Source: Mesonia algae (lineage in GTDB: Bacteria > Bacteroidota > Bacteroidia > Flavobacteriales > Flavobacteriaceae). Taken from it: DNA of 64,000 nucleotides. Of this stretch, positions 62,686 through 64,000 are shown one piece after another; position 1 is the stretch's first letter; each line of letters begins with the position of its first letter. The position numbers were made by a program, and so were the translations under genes. Where the stretch lies: the NCBI RefSeq assembly GCF_003253545.1, contig NZ_QKYV01000005.1, positions 1 through 64,000 of the forward strand, read 5' to 3'. The notes under the pieces were generated by a model. That model was given only the letters and a program-made list of their open reading frames with translations, was not told where the DNA came from and made no database searches.

Positions 62686-64000
62686 ATGAACATGAAAAAT
62701 TTACACAGAGTAATGACCTTCATTTTTGCGATGGCAAGCGTTGTTGTCTTTGCTCAAGAAGAGCCTACAGAAAAAGAGCCGCAACAAGGGCACCAAAACA
62801 CCAATAAGTTTAGACAGTTATACCAAGAGTTTTCTACTCCTAACCAGTATAGAACCGCGTCTGGAGCTCCTGGTCCTGCATATTATCAAAATACGGCAGA
62901 CTATGAGATGGATATCACTTTAGATGATAAAAATCAAAAATTATACGGAGAAGAAACTATTACATATACTAATAATTCTCCAGATCACTTAGAATACTTA
63001 TGGGTTCAACTAGATCAAAATGTAAGAGCAAAGGATAGCAAGTCTCAATTGCGTAATGGTAATGGTATTGCTGCAGTTAACCAAACAGGACGTTTTGTTT
63101 CTCAATTTGTAGATGAACCTTTTGATGGTGGTTTTAATATTGAAAAAGTAACTCAAAATGGTTCTCCTTTAAAATATACGATCAATCAAACCATGATGCG
63201 TGTAGATCTTCCTGAGGCTTTGGAGCCAGGAGACGATATAGAGTTTTCTATAAAATGGTGGTATAATATTAACGATCACGTAGTAAATAGAGGACGTTCT
63301 GGATATGAGTTTTTTGAAAAAGATGGAAACTACGCTTACGTAATAGCACAGTTTTTTCCACGAATGGCAGTATATAATGATGTAGAAGGTTGGCAAAATT
63401 ATCAATTTTGGGGAAGCGGAGAGTTTGCTTTACCTTTTGGAGATTATAATGTAAAAATTACCGTTCCTGCAGATCATGTTTTAGATGCAACGGGGAAATT
63501 AGAAAATAGAAAAGAAGTGTTTTCTAAGAAAATGATGGATCGTTACGAACAAGCAAAAAAATCTTTTGATAAGCCTGTTCTTATTGTAACTCAAGAGGAA
63601 GCAGAAAAAGCAGAAAAAGGAGCTTCTAATAAAACTAAAACTTGGGAGTTTGAAGCTAAAATGGTAAGAGATTTTGCATTTACAACTTCTAGAAAGTATA
63701 TCTGGGATATGCAAAATGTAAAAGTAGGAAGTCGTGAAGTAATGGCGGTTTCTTTATATCCTAAAGAAGGTAACCCGCTATGGGAAGAGTATTCTACCAA
63801 GGCTGTTGCACATACTTTAACAAGTTATAGCGATATGACTTTTGATTATCCATACCATAAAGCAATTTCTGTACACGCTAAAAATCAAGGGATGGAATAC
63901 CCTATGATTTGCTGGAATTATGGTCGTCCAAATGAAGATGGTACTTATAGTGACCGTACTAAATTCGGAATGATAAGCGTAATTATTCACGAGGTGGGTC
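62686..64000 (+). CDS. M1 family metallopeptidase, 3' end cut by the window
   Basis: Partial: 438 codons from ATG 62686 (a second in-frame ATG at 62692) to the window end, with no stop. A signal peptide ends VVVFAQ. An M1 N-terminal beta-domain (YQNTADYEMDITLDDKNQKLYGEETITYTNNS, WVQLDQNVRAKDS) is followed by the catalytic start: QGMEYPMI in the GxMEN position, and the last visible codons give IIHEVG, the first part of HExxH. It probably releases N-terminal residues from peptides in the periplasm or at the surface. GMEY rather than GAMEN is usual for this bacterial subgroup. Last in the array; the remainder lies beyond the window. Confidence 0.92.
   Translation, partial: MNMKNLHRVMTFIFAMASVVVFAQEEPTEKEPQQGHQNTNKFRQLYQEFSTPNQYRTASGAPGPAYYQNTADYEMDITLDDKNQKLYGEETITYTNNSPDHLEYLWVQLDQNVRAKDSKSQLRNGNGIAAVNQTGRFVSQFVDEPFDGGFNIEKVTQNGSPLKYTINQTMMRVDLPEALEPGDDIEFSIKWWYNINDHVVNRGRSGYEFFEKDGNYAYVIAQFFPRMAVYNDVEGWQNYQFWGSGEFALPFGDYNVKITVPADHVLDATGKLENRKEVFSKKMMDRYEQAKKSFDKPVLIVTQEEAEKAEKGASNKTKTWEFEAKMVRDFAFTTSRKYIWDMQNVKVGSREVMAVSLYPKEGNPLWEEYSTKAVAHTLTSYSDMTFDYPYHKAISVHAKNQGMEYPMICWNYGRPNEDGTYSDRTKFGMISVIIHEVG

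Overview
The window is a 64 kb chromosomal stretch of a flavobacterium (Bacteroidota, family Flavobacteriaceae, genus not assigned). Evidence: AT-rich DNA; promoters of the Bacteroidota form TTG-N19..21-TAnnTTTG before rpmE2, mtaB and a tRNA gene; type IX secretion (T9SS) C-terminal sorting domains on two proteins (1-260 and 20229-22109); monomeric NADP isocitrate dehydrogenase; a long (about 480 residue) GAPDH; and several lineage families (DUF4199, DUF6702, CarboxypepD_reg-like, BT0820-type HAD, type B L31). No prophage, CRISPR array, rRNA or intact IS element was seen. Most of the window is core metabolism and envelope biology.

Layout. 1-6 kb: the tail of a T9SS type B protein, a divergent lipid kinase / APP1-type phosphatidate phosphatase pair, a YtxH protein, an MscS channel, and two tandem lipoproteins, the second broken by an in-frame amber codon. 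6-14.6 kb: a fatty-acid beta-oxidation block, read right to left: MarR regulator, hydroxyacyl-CoA dehydrogenase/enoyl-CoA hydratase fusion, a four-helix-bundle cassette inside inverted GACTTA repeats, thiolase, acyl-CoA dehydrogenase; the acyl-CoA ligase lies separately upstream. A perfect dyad sits in the marR promoter and its half-site recurs before the ligase. 14.7-23.4 kb: a membrane glycosyltransferase, PurL, a secreted T9SS endonuclease I and an RsmB-type rRNA methyltransferase. 23.4-31.2 kb: a BNR-repeat lipoprotein, then one long leftward cluster of DUF4199 protein, glycosyltransferase, phosphohexomutase, lipid-exporter-type ABC protein, ECF sigma factor, anti-sigma-like protein and Spy-like periplasmic protein.

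31.3-41.5 kb: rpmE2, icd, the trmD-rplS pair, GAPDH, an HtrA protease, then a rightward overlapping dapF-GNAT-mltG operon for peptidoglycan precursors and glycan-strand release. 41.5-46.2 kb: an interspersed repeat between convergent genes, a DUF3037/HipA-like kinase pair, an orphan oligopeptide-binding lipoprotein and mtaB. 46.3-57 kb: alpha/beta hydrolase, lytic transglycosylase and cardiolipin synthase (rightward), then leftward map-centred genes with an embedded NUMOD4/HNH protein, gpmI, two thioredoxin-fold proteins lacking the second active-site cysteine, a Tat-type M15 peptidase and small acetyltransferases. 57-64 kb: tRNA-Gly(TCC), glutaminase, PepE, then a rightward array of four related CarboxypepD_reg-like secreted proteins, three of whose junctions overlap by exactly 14 nt, followed by DUF6702 and an M1 metallopeptidase cut off inside HExxH.

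The best candidates for under-described biology are the paralogue array beside the M1 peptidase, the HipA-like/DUF3037 pair, the ECF/anti-sigma/Spy-like module behind an envelope operon, and a GC-rich palindrome (CTTCCGCGGAAG and variants) found six times, five of them inside genes and always encoding Ser-Ala-(Glu/Lys)-Thr/Ala in the same frame.
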